Shown: piece by piece, positions 47,005 to 55,868 of the stretch | Layout: the number at the start of each line of letters is the position of its first letter | How positions within the stretch are numbered: the stretch's first letter is position 1 | Source: Pseudofrankia coriaricola | Lineage (GTDB): Bacteria > Actinomycetota > Actinomycetes > Frankiales > Frankiaceae | Assembly: GCF_001854805.1 (NCBI RefSeq) | Contig: NZ_MBLO01000262.1 | Coordinates: forward strand, 1-64,000 | Length of the DNA: 64,000 bases | Direction of reading: 5' to 3' | Position numbers and translations under genes: made by a program | Notes under the pieces: generated by a model | The model's input: only the letters and a program-made list of their open reading frames with translations | What the model was told of the DNA's origin: nothing | Database searches by the model: none

Positions 47005-48147
47005 ATGAGATCCAGACGACGTGTATCGCTGCTGCTCTTACCCGTGCTTTCGGCCGTCATCGGGCTGACCGCGTGTGGTGGCGGCGATGGCAACTCGACG
47101 TTCACGCCCGCGTCGGCCGCGCCGATCGTGGCGGTCGCCGGCTGTGAGAACGGCTGGACCAACCCGACCGACCTTTCCCCCACCCGCAAGCCGGCCCGCT
47201 GCGCGGCGAACGCGCCGGCGCCGGACCCGTTACCGACGAAGACCAAGATCGTCGTAACCGCCGCGACGCCGAAGGCGGAGTTCATCGCGCCGATCCGGTG
47301 GGCGATCGACAAGGGTGAGTTCGCCAAGGAGAACCTGGACGTCGAGCTGCGCCAGGTGCCGTCCGCCGACGGTCTCAACCTGCTCGCGCAGGGGCAGACC
47401 GACGTCATGGTCGGAGCCCCCGACGGCGCCTTCTTCAACGCGGTCAACCAGGGCTTCGGGATCCGCTGGGTGATGGGCAACTTCTCGGCGCCGACCACGA
47501 GCAAGACCGGCGTCTGGGCCCGCGATGTGGACGGCCGGCCGGCGACCTTCGCGGACCTGAAGGGCAAGACGTTCGCGAGCGTCCTGGGCAGCGGCAGCCC
47601 GGTGATGTACCCGATCGTCCAGCAGGCCGAGAAGTCGGGCCTCACCTTCAGCGACCTGAAGTTCAAGACGCTGCCCGCGGCCGACCTGGTGACCGCGCTG
47701 CAGAACGGCGGGATCGACGCCGCCTGGGTTCTCGACCCGCTGTGGATCCAGCTGGTCGGCAAGCCGGGACTGACGTACCTGGGCGGGCAGCCACCCGGCG
47801 AGCCGCTCGGCGGCGTGCTCTTCGGCCCGAAAGTCCTCGGCGACAAGCGCGCCGCGGGCGTCGCGTTCACCCGCGCGGTCGTCCGGACGATCAACACGGC
47901 GTTCGCCGGCGACTACAAGTCGGACCCCACGTTCGTGGACGAGCTCGCCAAGGTGGTCGAACTGCCTGCCAGCCAGCTCACCGCGACGCCCTCGCTCACC
48001 ACGGACTGGGAGATCCGCTCGGGCACGTCGACCCGGCTGCAGGACGCGATGATCAAGAGTGGCGCACTCAGCTACCAGGCGCCCCTGGAGGAGTCCAAGG
48101 TCGTCGACCGGTCGTTCTACGAGGCGGCCGTCGGCCACAAGGCATAG
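47005..48147 (+). CDS. Solute-binding lipoprotein, NMT1/SsuA-like
   Basis: 380 residues with signal peptide and lipobox LTAC (Cys about 24). After an unusual 45-residue insert (two Cys, CENGW and ARCAA) the periplasmic-binding fold begins with TKIVVTAATPKAEFIAPIRW. It continues with AIDKGEFAKENLDVEL and LLAQGQTDVMVGAPDGAFFN, a pattern of NitT/TauT substrate-binding proteins. GGIDAAWVLDPLW near 235 is typical of the second lobe. The start has GGAAGGACC upstream. Its ligand is probably a small sulfonate, nitrate/nitrite, bicarbonate or pyrimidine-like molecule. Confidence 0.9.
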   Translation: MRSRRRVSLLLLPVLSAVIGLTACGGGDGNSTFTPASAAPIVAVAGCENGWTNPTDLSPTRKPARCAANAPAPDPLPTKTKIVVTAATPKAEFIAPIRWAIDKGEFAKENLDVELRQVPSADGLNLLAQGQTDVMVGAPDGAFFNAVNQGFGIRWVMGNFSAPTTSKTGVWARDVDGRPATFADLKGKTFASVLGSGSPVMYPIVQQAEKSGLTFSDLKFKTLPAADLVTALQNGGIDAAWVLDPLWIQLVGKPGLTYLGGQPPGEPLGGVLFGPKVLGDKRAAGVAFTRAVVRTINTAFAGDYKSDPTFVDELAKVVELPASQLTATPSLTTDWEIRSGTSTRLQDAMIKSGALSYQAPLEESKVVDRSFYEAAVGHKA

Positions 48148-48294
48148 GAACCGCGTCCACTGCCACTGCCCGGCCCGGTGGGCTCGTCGAGCTCACCGGG
48201 CCGGCATCCGGCCCCACGCCCCCGGGCCGCTGGCCCAACCCGCCCGTGGTGCCCGGCCCGGTCAGGCCGGTCATCGAAGAAAGGTGAGGCCTAG

Positions 48295-49197
48295 ATGGCG
48301 ACGTCGAATCCGACCCTGCGTGTGGTTGGGCTCCTTGACGTGCTGGTTCGCTGTCCGCACCGGGGTTTCGGCCTCTCCGAGCTCGCGCGTGAGGTCGGTA
48401 TCAGCAAGGGAACCTGCCTGGCGATCGCCGACACCCTCGTCGAGCACGGCTATCTCGTCCAACACGCGAAGACGCGCGCCTACCGGCTCGGCCCGGCGCT
48501 GATCACCGCGGGCCAGGCTGTTCTCAGTGGTTTCGTCGACCTGAGGCCCGCGCTCGGCGCGCTGGCCCGGGTGACGGCCGAGTTCGACGTCTCCTGCTCG
48601 GTGCTCGCGGTCGACAACGACCAGCTCGTCGTCCTGGAACGCGTCGGCAACCCCGACCCGACCTACGGCCTGAGCCAGGTCGGCGCCCGGATGCCGTTCG
48701 CGCCGCCCTGGGGCGCGCCGTTCGTCGCCTGGGGCCGGGCGACAGACGTCGACGGCTGGCTCGACCGGAGCCTCGTGCCCCTGTCCGAGGAGACCAGGAG
48801 GGCGCTGCGGCGGGCGCTGCAGGCCGGGCGGCGCCTCGGTTTCATCGCCACCAGGGAGATCCCGCCGACTCACCCGGCAGCCGTCGACCTTCATCGCATC
48901 CGGGCCACCGCGGGAGCTGTGGACCTCGCCGCGCTGCGCCGCCTCGCCGCCGCGCGCCTGTCCGAGGTCGGCTACTTCGTTGACGACCTGGATACTGCGG
49001 CGACCTACCAGGTCAACCACATCGCCGTCCCGCTCCTCGGTTCGGACGGCCGTGTCCTCGCCAGCCTGCTCGTCATGATGTTCGGCCGCCACGTCACCGG
49101 CGATGAGATCCGGCGCATCGGCACCCGCCTGGCCGAGGTCGCCGCCGACGTCGTCACCCTGGTCACCCGCCCCCGCGTGACGCCCGAGTCCTTCTAG
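48295..49197 (+). CDS. IclR-family transcriptional regulator
   Basis: 300 residues. The N-terminal winged HTH (about 5-65) has LRVVGLLDVLVRCPHRGFGL, then SELAREVGISKGTCLAIADT. The C-terminal IclR effector domain has FDVSCSVLAVDNDQLVVLER, GARMPFAPPWGAPFVAW near 130 and YQVNHIAVPLLGSDG near 240. It probably controls the adjacent ABC importer according to its ligand. Its TAG stop codon is the first three bases of the 69-nt hairpin element. Confidence 0.88.
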   Translation: MATSNPTLRVVGLLDVLVRCPHRGFGLSELAREVGISKGTCLAIADTLVEHGYLVQHAKTRAYRLGPALITAGQAVLSGFVDLRPALGALARVTAEFDVSCSVLAVDNDQLVVLERVGNPDPTYGLSQVGARMPFAPPWGAPFVAWGRATDVDGWLDRSLVPLSEETRRALRRALQAGRRLGFIATREIPPTHPAAVDLHRIRATAGAVDLAALRRLAAARLSEVGYFVDDLDTAATYQVNHIAVPLLGSDGRVLASLLVMMFGRHVTGDEIRRIGTRLAEVAADVVTLVTRPRVTPESF

Positions 49198-49332
49198 AGG
49201 GCCAAAGGAGGTGCGAAAATGCTCCTCCTTCGCACCTCCGGAGGCCCCCGTCCCCAGAAGCACTAGAGGGCCAAAGGAGGTGCGAAAATGCTCCTCCTTC
49301 GCACCTCCGGAGGCCCCCGTCCCCAGAAGCAC
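49195..49332 (+). repeat. 69-nt hairpin element, tandem pair on iclR 3' end
   Basis: Two exact-length units (49195-49263 and 49264-49332). Each reads TAGAGGGCCAAAGG, stem GGAGGTGCGAA, loop AATGCTCCTCC, stem TTCGCACCTCC, GGAGGCCCCCGTCCCCAGAA and GCAC. The flanking GGGCC and GGCCC can extend the fold. At the two bases where it differs from the purA copies in the 5' arm (AG against GC), the 3' arm has the matching change, so pairing is preserved. Confidence 0.9.
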
Positions 49333-49386
49333 TGAAGGGCCGCCGAGTGGAGCTGGACGAGCCGCCGCCGTTGGCCGGCGGCGCCG

Positions 49387-51756
49387 TCAGTCCTCATCCG
49401 TGGTACCGGGGTGGTGGAAGAAGAGGGGCTCGCGGCCGGCGGGCTGGTGTGGCTGCTCGGTGGGGGCGATGGGCGGGATCGGGAAGGTGGCCGGCTTGTC
49501 CGGCTCCAGGAGGAAGGGCTCGCCGTGGTGGGTGAGGGTGATGTCCTTGCCGTCCTGGACGGAGTAGGTCGCCGACGTGCGGTGGACCTCGACGCGCAGG
49601 TGACGGCCGCGCACGCTCAGGCCGAAGGACAGCCGGGAAAGGCCCTCGGACAGGCGCGGGGCGAAACCGAGGACGTTGCCCTGGTCGCGCAGCCCGCCGA
49701 AGCCCTCGACCAGGACTATCCAGGCGCCCGCGAGCGAGGCCATGTGCAGGCCGTCGGACGTGTTGTGCTCGATGTCGTGCAGGTCCATCAGTGCCGCCTC
49801 GCGCAGGTAGGCGTGCGCGAGCGCCAGATGGCCGCACTCCGCCGCGAGCACGCCCTGCACCGAGGCGGACAGTGACGAGTCCCGGACGGTCAGCGCCTCG
49901 TAGTAGGCGAAGTTGCGCAGCTTCTCCTCGCGGGTGAACGCGTCGCCGCGGCGCTGCATGGCGAGCACCAGGTCGGCCTGCTTGACGACCTGCCTGCGGT
50001 ACAGGTCGAAGTACGGGAAGTGCAGCAGCAACGGGTACTGCTCGGGCCTGGTCTTCTGGAAGTCCCAGATCTCGTGGCCGGTGAACCCGTCCGACTGCGG
50101 ATGGACGCCCAGGTGGTCGTCGTACGGGATGTACATGTCCTCGGCCGCGTCCCGCCAGGAGGCGGTCTCCTCGGCGTCGACGCCGAACTCGTACGCCCGG
50201 TCGGGATGCCGTTTCGCCGCGTCCGCGGCCGAGCGCAGGTTCCGCTGCGCCATCAGGTTCGTGTAGACGTTGTTGTCCGAGATCGCCGAGTACTCGTCGG
50301 GCCCGGTCACCCCGTCGATCCGGAACCGGCCGTCGAGGTCGTGGTGACCCAGCGAGCGCCACAGCCGGGCGGTCTCGACCAGCAGTTCCAGCCCGACGGA
50401 CTTTTCGAACTCGTAGTCCTCGGTGACGTTGACGTAGCGGGTGACGGCGTCGGCGATGTCGGCGTTCACGTGGAAGGCGGCGGTGCCGGCCGGCCAGTAT
50501 CCGGAGCACTCCTCACCGCTGATGGTGCGCCACGGGAAGACGGCGCCGCGCAGGTTGAGCTGCTGGGCGCGCTCCCGCGCCTGCTTCAGGGTGGAATGCC
50601 GCCAGCGCAGCGCGTCGGCGGCGGCTCCCGGCTGCGTGTAGGTCAGCACCGGCAGCACGTAGCCCTCGGTGTCCCAGAACGCGTGGCCGTCGTAGCCCGG
50701 TCCCGTCAGCCCCTTCGCCGCGATGGCGCGGCGCTCGGCGCGCGCGCCGGCCTGCAGCACGTGGAACAGCGCGAACCGGACGGCCTGCTGGACCTCGGCG
50801 TCGCCGTCCACCTCCACGTCCGCCCGCCGCCAGAACTCGGCCAGGTAGGCGCGCTGCTCGTCGAGCAGGCCGTCCCAGCCGGTCTCCTTCGCCGCGACGA
50901 GCGCCGCCGCCGCCTGGTCCCGCATGGCCGGCAGCGACCGCTGCTGCGACCAGCCATACGCCATGAACTTCACGATTCGTAGCTTCTGCCCGGGTTTCAA
51001 CACGCCGGTGACGGTCACCCGTCCGGAGTTCGGCTCACTCTCCGACAGCACGCCCAGCGCACCGGGGCCGTCGATGACGTGGTCCATCGCCGCGGCGACC
51101 CGGATCTTGCTGTGTTGGGTCACGTGCACGAGCTCGACGCTGCAGTCCCGGGCAAAGTGCAGCTCCGGCACCAGCGGGGACTCGAGTACCGCCGCGGCGC
51201 GCGGGTCACCCGTGCGCACCGGAAGCGTCTCGTTGGCGACCAACTCGGACTGGACGACCACCCGTGGCGCGTCGGTGACCGACTCGACCTCGTAACAGAT
51301 CGCCGCGACCGCTCGCTGGGAGAACGAGACAAGCCGCCGGGAGACCACCCGTATCACCTGGCCGGCCGGTGACTCCCACTCGGCCTCGCGCACCAGTACC
51401 CCGGCGCGGAAGTCAATCGAACGCCGATGTGAGCGCAGCTCGCCGTAGCGGACGTCCAGCGGCTCGTCGTCGACCATCAGCCGGATCAGCTTGCCGTTGG
51501 TGACGTTGATGACGGTCTGTCCCGACTCGGGATAGCCGTAGCCGGCCTCGGCATACGGCAGCGGGCGCAGCTCATGCACCGAGTTCAGGTAGGTGCCGGG
51601 CAGGCCATGTGGCTCGCCTTCATCCAGGTTGGCACGCAGGCCTATATGGCCGTTGGAAAGCGCGAACAACGACTCGGAGCGAGCCGGATCCTCCATATTG
51701 AGACCGGTCTCGCGCAGCCCCCACGGGTCGACCGTGTAGCGGGCGTCCCCGATCAT
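49387..51756 (-). CDS. Glycoside hydrolase family 65 disaccharide phosphorylase
   Basis: 789 residues. GH65 enzymes use phosphate to split maltose, trehalose, kojibiose or similar sugars into beta-glucose 1-phosphate plus glucose (or another sugar). Visible are the N-terminal domain SLFALSNGHIGLRANLDEGE, GYDGHAFWDTEGYVLPV near 355 (substrate loop) and IDGVTGPDEYSAISDNNVY near 485 with the catalytic Glu. A phosphate-binding SAS/TTS-type loop, HNTSDGLHMASLAG, lies near 655. The protein overlaps the beta-phosphoglucomutase gene by ATGA, which is the classic pairing for converting beta-G1P into G6P. The exact disaccharide cannot be told from the motifs. Confidence 0.9.
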   Translation of the reverse strand: MIGDARYTVDPWGLRETGLNMEDPARSESLFALSNGHIGLRANLDEGEPHGLPGTYLNSVHELRPLPYAEAGYGYPESGQTVINVTNGKLIRLMVDDEPLDVRYGELRSHRRSIDFRAGVLVREAEWESPAGQVIRVVSRRLVSFSQRAVAAICYEVESVTDAPRVVVQSELVANETLPVRTGDPRAAAVLESPLVPELHFARDCSVELVHVTQHSKIRVAAAMDHVIDGPGALGVLSESEPNSGRVTVTGVLKPGQKLRIVKFMAYGWSQQRSLPAMRDQAAAALVAAKETGWDGLLDEQRAYLAEFWRRADVEVDGDAEVQQAVRFALFHVLQAGARAERRAIAAKGLTGPGYDGHAFWDTEGYVLPVLTYTQPGAAADALRWRHSTLKQARERAQQLNLRGAVFPWRTISGEECSGYWPAGTAAFHVNADIADAVTRYVNVTEDYEFEKSVGLELLVETARLWRSLGHHDLDGRFRIDGVTGPDEYSAISDNNVYTNLMAQRNLRSAADAAKRHPDRAYEFGVDAEETASWRDAAEDMYIPYDDHLGVHPQSDGFTGHEIWDFQKTRPEQYPLLLHFPYFDLYRRQVVKQADLVLAMQRRGDAFTREEKLRNFAYYEALTVRDSSLSASVQGVLAAECGHLALAHAYLREAALMDLHDIEHNTSDGLHMASLAGAWIVLVEGFGGLRDQGNVLGFAPRLSEGLSRLSFGLSVRGRHLRVEVHRTSATYSVQDGKDITLTHHGEPFLLEPDKPATFPIPPIAPTEQPHQPAGREPLFFHHPGTTDED

Positions 51757-52637
51757 CGGCCGCGTCCGGCCCGCGACGCGGCCCTGCCCCTGGCGCGGCC
51801 ACCCGCCGCGTCCGTCGTCGACGGTGGGGGCGGTGGGTAGGCGTCGGCCAGCAGGTCGCCGAGGTCGGTGACCACCACGTCCGCGCCGTGCGCGCGCAGC
51901 GCGTCCGCGTGCCCGTGCCCGACCCGGTCGAGCCCGACGACGTAGCCGAAACCGCCGGCGCGCCCGGCCGCGACGCCGGCCTCCGCGTCCTCGAAGACCG
52001 CCGCCCGCTCGGGTGGCACGCCGAGCTCCCGCGCCGCGGCGAGGAACGTGTCGGGAGCCGGCTTGCCGGCGAGCCCGCGCTGGGCGATGGTCTCGCCGTC
52101 GACGCGTACCTGGAGCAGGTCAGCGAGCCCGGAGGCCCGGGCCACCTCGCCGGCGTTCGCGCTGGACGAGACGAGCGCTCGCGCCTTCCCGGCGCCGGCG
52201 CAGGCCTCCAGGTAGGGCCGTGACCCCGGGTATGGCTGGACTCCATCCTCGGTGATCTTGTTCAGGACGAGGATGTTCTTGCGGTTCCCGAGGGCGTGGA
52301 CCGTGAGGGCGGACGGCGGGTCCCCGTCCGTGCCCTCGGGCAGGTGGATGTCGCGTGACGCCAGGAACGAGCGCACCCCGTCGAGCCTCGGCAGCCCGTC
52401 CACGTAGCTCTCGTAGTCCCGCTCGATGTCGAAGGGTTCCTCCGGGTCGCCGGACCGGGATGCCCAGTTCTCCAGGAAGCCGTCGAACATCTCCTTCCAG
52501 GCCCGTGCATGGACCTCTGCCGTGCTGGTGAGCACGCCATCGAGGTCGAAGAGGCAGGCGTCGATGTGAGGGGGTAGTCCGAGCAGGGCTCCGGCCCCGG
52601 TTTCGCGGCGCCGCAGCCGCGCGAACGGCAAACGCAT
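51753..52637 (-). CDS. Beta-phosphoglucomutase-type HAD hydrolase
   Basis: 294 residues. HAD motif I is CLFDLDGVLTSTAEVH (nucleophile Asp and general-acid Asp). RDYESYVDGLPRLDGV in the cap has the arginine region seen in beta-PGM. Motif II is ALVSSSANAG, the lysine motif is RGLAGKPAPDTF, and motif III is AVFEDAEAGVAAG. Together with the adjacent GH65 gene it indicates interconversion of beta-glucose 1-phosphate and glucose 6-phosphate (EC 5.4.2.6). The C-terminus has a Pro/Arg/Ala-rich tail of about 25 residues. First gene of the two-gene operon, divergent from dcd. Confidence 0.87.
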   Translation of the reverse strand: MRLPFARLRRRETGAGALLGLPPHIDACLFDLDGVLTSTAEVHARAWKEMFDGFLENWASRSGDPEEPFDIERDYESYVDGLPRLDGVRSFLASRDIHLPEGTDGDPPSALTVHALGNRKNILVLNKITEDGVQPYPGSRPYLEACAGAGKARALVSSSANAGEVARASGLADLLQVRVDGETIAQRGLAGKPAPDTFLAAARELGVPPERAAVFEDAEAGVAAGRAGGFGYVVGLDRVGHGHADALRAHGADVVVTDLGDLLADAYPPPPPSTTDAAGGRARGRAASRAGRGR

Positions 52638-52764
52638 GCTTGCCGTCTACCCCACTGGCGTCGGTCACTACCGCGCCAATCTGGACGAACCTCGCCCAGG
52701 ACGGTGAGCCCACCCGCACCGTGTGGGCGCGAGCCCGCCGCACGGGGCAGGTAGTTTGCAGGAC

Positions 52765-53361
52765 GTGTTGTTGTCCGACCGGGACATCCGGGCCCAGATC
52801 GCCGCCGGCCGCGTGTGCCTCGACCCATACGACCCGCGCCTGATCCAGCCGAGCAGCGTCGACCTGCGCCTCGACCGGGCGTTCCGGGTCTTCCAGAACC
52901 ATCGCTACAGCCACATCGATCCGGCTGTCGAGCAGGAGGACCTGACCGAGCTCGTCTCCCCCGAGGGTGACGAGCCGTTCGTGCTGCACCCGGGCGAGTT
53001 CGTGCTTGGCTCCACCCTTGAGGTCATCACGCTGCCGGACGACCTGGCCGGCAGGCTCGAGGGCAAGTCCAGCCTCGGCCGGCTCGGCCTCCTCACCCAT
53101 TCGACGGCCGGCTTCATCGATCCGGGCTTCTCCGGCCACGTCACGTTGGAGCTCTCCAACGTCGCGACCCTGCCGATCAAGCTCTGGCCCGGCATGAAGA
53201 TTGGCCAGCTGTGCCTGTTCCGCCTCTCATCCCCGGCCGAGCACCCCTATGGAACCGCCATCTACGGCTCCCGTTACCAGGGCCAGCGCGGCCCCACCCC
53301 GTCGCGCGCCTACCGCGACTTCACCCGGGCCTCGGTCCCTCCGGTAGACGGGCAGGCCTGA
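52765..53361 (+). CDS. dcd: dCTP deaminase
   Basis: Deaminates dCTP to dUTP, or to dUMP in the bifunctional mycobacterial type. 198 residues. [16 protein letters not shown] near 31, [15 protein letters not shown] near 75, and the substrate signature [20 protein letters not shown] (about 99-118) followed by [15 protein letters not shown] are all conserved. GTG start, with GCAGGAC before it. Whether it is monofunctional (EC 3.5.4.13) or dUMP-forming (EC 3.5.4.30) cannot be settled by eye. Confidence 0.95.
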   Translation: MLLSDRDIRAQIAAGRVCLDPYDPRLIQPSSVDLRLDRAFRVFQNHRYSHIDPAVEQEDLTELVSPEGDEPFVLHPGEFVLGSTLEVITLPDDLAGRLEGKSSLGRLGLLTHSTAGFIDPGFSGHVTLELSNVATLPIKLWPGMKIGQLCLFRLSSPAEHPYGTAIYGSRYQGQRGPTPSRAYRDFTRASVPPVDGQA

Positions 53362-53573
53362 CTCCTGGTGACCCGGGATGACCAGGGTGACCGAGAGCGG
53401 CCGCCGAGCTTGAAACAGGCGACGGGCTGGCCGTCCGCGGACCAGCCTGATGGCCCGGCCAGGCCCCTCGCACTATTCCAGGCCCGGTTTCAAATAATCG
53501 GTAAAGAATCGGTCGCGCACCCGACAGAGCTCTTTGTGGTGAAATTTATGTCGGGTTTCTAGCCTTCTTTCCC

Positions 53574-54335
53574 ATGACCACAAGGAACGAAATCGAATCC
53601 CGCCCGAATGGGCGGCGTGTTCTCCGGGCGGCCGTGACCGCGACCGCGACGGCGGCGGCGCTCGTCACGGCGCTGACCGCGTGCGGGAGCGGCGACTCGT
53701 CGGCCCCGGCGAGCGCTGGCGGCGGCGCCGCGACCGTGTCGGTGCCCGCGGCCGCACCGCTGCACCCCGCCGACTACGTCCTCGTCGCCGGGCCCGCGAC
53801 CAGCGGCTACTCGATGGAGGACAACACCGACACCACCGAGAGCTCCGTCTTCCAGGACCCGGTCCCCACCTGCATGCACCTGTCCAGCGCTGATCTGGGA
53901 CCGGCGTCCACCGACCACGCGAACGGCCCCGTCTTCAGCGACGACGACGGCACCACGATCCAGTCCGGCGCGCGGGTGTTCGCGAGCGCGGACACGGTCA
54001 CGGCGCACCGCGCGCTCACCCAGCGCCCGGACTTCCCCGGCTGCGTGGGCGAGGCGATCGTCAGCCAGCTGTCCAACAGGGACAGGGAGGAAACAACCGT
54101 GACGGTGAAGAGCGCTCAGGCCGGCACGCCGCCGACCGGCGCCACCGCCCTGACGCGGCTCGACCTCGCGGTCAGCTCCGACGGCCAGAGCCTTGAGGCC
54201 AACGTCGACCTGGTCAGCGTCTTCGCTGGTCGCGTCGAGTCCGTGATCCTCATCGTCAGTCCGGCGGGACCGGTCGACGACGGCGAGCTGAACGGCCTGA
54301 CCGGTCAGGTGTTGGCCACACTCGCCAAGCAGTGA
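53574..54335 (+). CDS. Lipoprotein of the unnamed family (member 4)
   Basis: 253 residues with lipobox LTAC (Cys about 41) after a basic N-terminus with two Arg pairs. Core: APLHPADYVLVAGPATSGYS, TCMHLSSADLGPASTDHANG, PVFSDDDGTTIQSGARVFAS, ADTVTAHRALTQRPDFPGCV (second Cys), TPPTGATALTRLDL and FAGRVESVILIVSPAGPVDD. Its order and spacing match member 3 almost one to one although they lie 23 kb apart. The preceding 200 bp (53362-53573) are AT-rich for this genome (TTTCAAATAATCGG), which may reflect a strong promoter; no Shine-Dalgarno is evident before the ATG. Confidence 0.75.
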   Translation: MTTRNEIESRPNGRRVLRAAVTATATAAALVTALTACGSGDSSAPASAGGGAATVSVPAAAPLHPADYVLVAGPATSGYSMEDNTDTTESSVFQDPVPTCMHLSSADLGPASTDHANGPVFSDDDGTTIQSGARVFASADTVTAHRALTQRPDFPGCVGEAIVSQLSNRDREETTVTVKSAQAGTPPTGATALTRLDLAVSSDGQSLEANVDLVSVFAGRVESVILIVSPAGPVDDGELNGLTGQVLATLAKQ

Positions 54336-54401
54336 CCTGATCGACCTCGGCCCGACAGCGTGCGCGGGCCCTCGACCCGGACAGGTCGCGGCGGCGGTGG
54401 C

Positions 54402-54433
54402 AATCAGACGGCCATCAGACGGCCATTCTGATT
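54402..54433. terminator. Possible hairpin between lipoprotein 4 and SDR
   Basis: AATCAGA (54402-54408) pairs with TCTGATT (54427-54433), with CGGCC/GGCC pairing inside. A weak candidate for a shared terminator between convergent genes. Confidence 0.4.
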
Positions 54434-54502
54434 CCGCGTGTCGGGCCGGGGCATTCGCGGGGGCGCGTCTCGGTGGCGCGGTGTGACTGTGCGCGGGCCC
54501 GG

Positions 54503-55255
54503 TCAGCCGCCGGCGGTCCAGCCGCCGTCGACGACCAGGTAGGAGCCGGTCATGTAGGAGGCGTCGTCGGAGGCGAGGAAAGCGGCGACGGCGGCGACCT
54601 CGTCCGGGTGGCCGGGGCGGTTCATCGCGGACTTCGACGCGGCGTGCCGCGCCAGCTCTGGAAACTTCTCCTCACCCATGAGGGTCATTCCGGTCGGGTA
54701 GATGAACCCGGGGCAGATCGCGTTGACCCGGACATTCTGCTGGCCCCATTCGCGGGCCGCCGTCCGGGTCAACGAGAGAATCGCGGCCTTGCTGGCGCCG
54801 TAGGCACCAGAGGTGGGCGATGCCACCAGCGCGCCGACCGAGGACCAGTTGATGACGGAGCCGCCGCCGCCCGCGACCATCGCGGGAATCGCGTACTTCA
54901 TGCCCAGGAAGATGCTCTTGAGGTTGATGGCCAGCAGCCGGTCGAACTCGTCCTCGTCGACGTCCGGGATCAGCGCCTGAGCCACCCCGGCGACCCCGAC
55001 GACGTTGCACATGACGTCGAGCCGGCCGAACCGCTCGGTCGCCTCGCGTACCAGCGCCTCGACGTCCGCCGCCCGCGTGACGTCCGCCTGGAATGGCACG
55101 ATCGCCTCCGACTCGGCCGCGGTCTCCTTCTCCGCGCCGCTCAGGTCCGCGGCGATCACCGACGCCCCCTCGCTGGCCAGCCGTAACGCCGTCGACCTGC
55201 CCTGTCCGATCCCAGCCCCGGTGACAATCGCGACCCTGCCCGCCAGACGCCCCAT
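54503..55255 (-). CDS. Short-chain dehydrogenase/reductase (classical SDR)
   Basis: 250 residues, NAD(P)-dependent. The cofactor motif is TGAGIGQGRSTAL near 11-23, CNVVGVAG stands in the NNAG position, and the catalytic Ser-Tyr-Lys is in VINWSSVGAL and GAYGASKAAIL. RVNAICPGFIYPTGM follows, and YMTGSYLVVDGGWT is the C-terminal signature. An acidic residue after the second strand (AADLSG) suggests NAD rather than NADP. The start ATG at 55255 has GGGGAGATC before it. Substrate unknown. Located beside an amidohydrolase remnant, perhaps once part of a catabolic cluster. Confidence 0.9.
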   Translation of the reverse strand: MGRLAGRVAIVTGAGIGQGRSTALRLASEGASVIAADLSGAEKETAAESEAIVPFQADVTRAADVEALVREATERFGRLDVMCNVVGVAGVAQALIPDVDEDEFDRLLAINLKSIFLGMKYAIPAMVAGGGGSVINWSSVGALVASPTSGAYGASKAAILSLTRTAAREWGQQNVRVNAICPGFIYPTGMTLMGEEKFPELARHAASKSAMNRPGHPDEVAAVAAFLASDDASYMTGSYLVVDGGWTAGG

Positions 55256-55366
55256 GATCTCCCCTTCACCGACCACCCGTGGCCCGGCAGCCTATGTGGG
55301 TGAGCGTTCGCTTTCAACGGACGCCAGGGCAGGGGAGGTATGACCCGCGACGGGGAGTCCGCCGGG

Positions 55367-55480
55367 CTATGCGTCGGGCGCGGTGTACACCCTGGCCCCG
55401 GCGACGAACGTCTGCAGCACCCGGGTGTTGCCGATGTCGGTTGCTGGACCGGCGAACGGATCCCGGTCAGTCACCCGCGA
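55367..55480 (-). pseudogene. Amidohydrolase C-terminal remnant
   Basis: The minus strand encodes about 37 residues ending in TAG. They contain RDPFAGPATDIGNTRVLQTF followed by VAGARVYTAPDA, the typical closing strands of metal-dependent amidohydrolases (LDRDPF...V..T.V.G..VY). A stop codon lies directly upstream in frame and the rest of the gene is absent, so this is a truncated leftover between the SDR gene and the tRNA. Confidence 0.65.
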
Positions 55481-55622
55481 CTACGCCCGGCGCGCACAGG
55501 ATGACGCCCCCAGCGCCAATGAGCAGGCAGGGCCGCGTGTGGGGTCCGGGGCTCGGCGCCGGAGCGGGATAACGGGCCTCGGCGAAGTTGACCAAGGTCA
55601 ATGAGCAGGCGGGGCCGCCGGG

Positions 55623-55693
55623 AGCGGGTGACGGGAATCGAACCCGCGTTGCAAGCTTGGGAAGCTCGTGTTCTGCCTCTGAACTACACCCGC
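55623..55693 (-). tRNA. tRNA-Gly (anticodon CCC)
   Basis: Cloverleaf on the minus strand: acceptor GCGGGTG/CACCCGC with discriminator T; D arm GTTC...GAAC with AGAGGCA loop; anticodon stem CGAGC/GCTTG (one G-U) with loop TTCCCAA, giving anticodon CCC; T arm GCGGG-TTCGATT-CCCGT. CCA is not encoded. Confidence 0.95.
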
Positions 55694-55868
55694 GTGGTGC
55701 TGCCTTCGCATCGTAGCGGATCGCTCGGGTGGGGTGGGTGAGACGTCGCCGGGCGCTGGAGTGCGTAGACCAGCGGGGCAGACTGACGCGGACCTGGCCC
55801 GGCAATGGCGTGGCGGTCGTCGGGACTCGGGGACGCGCCGCCACGCCACTGATCTGGGCCGCGGCCCC

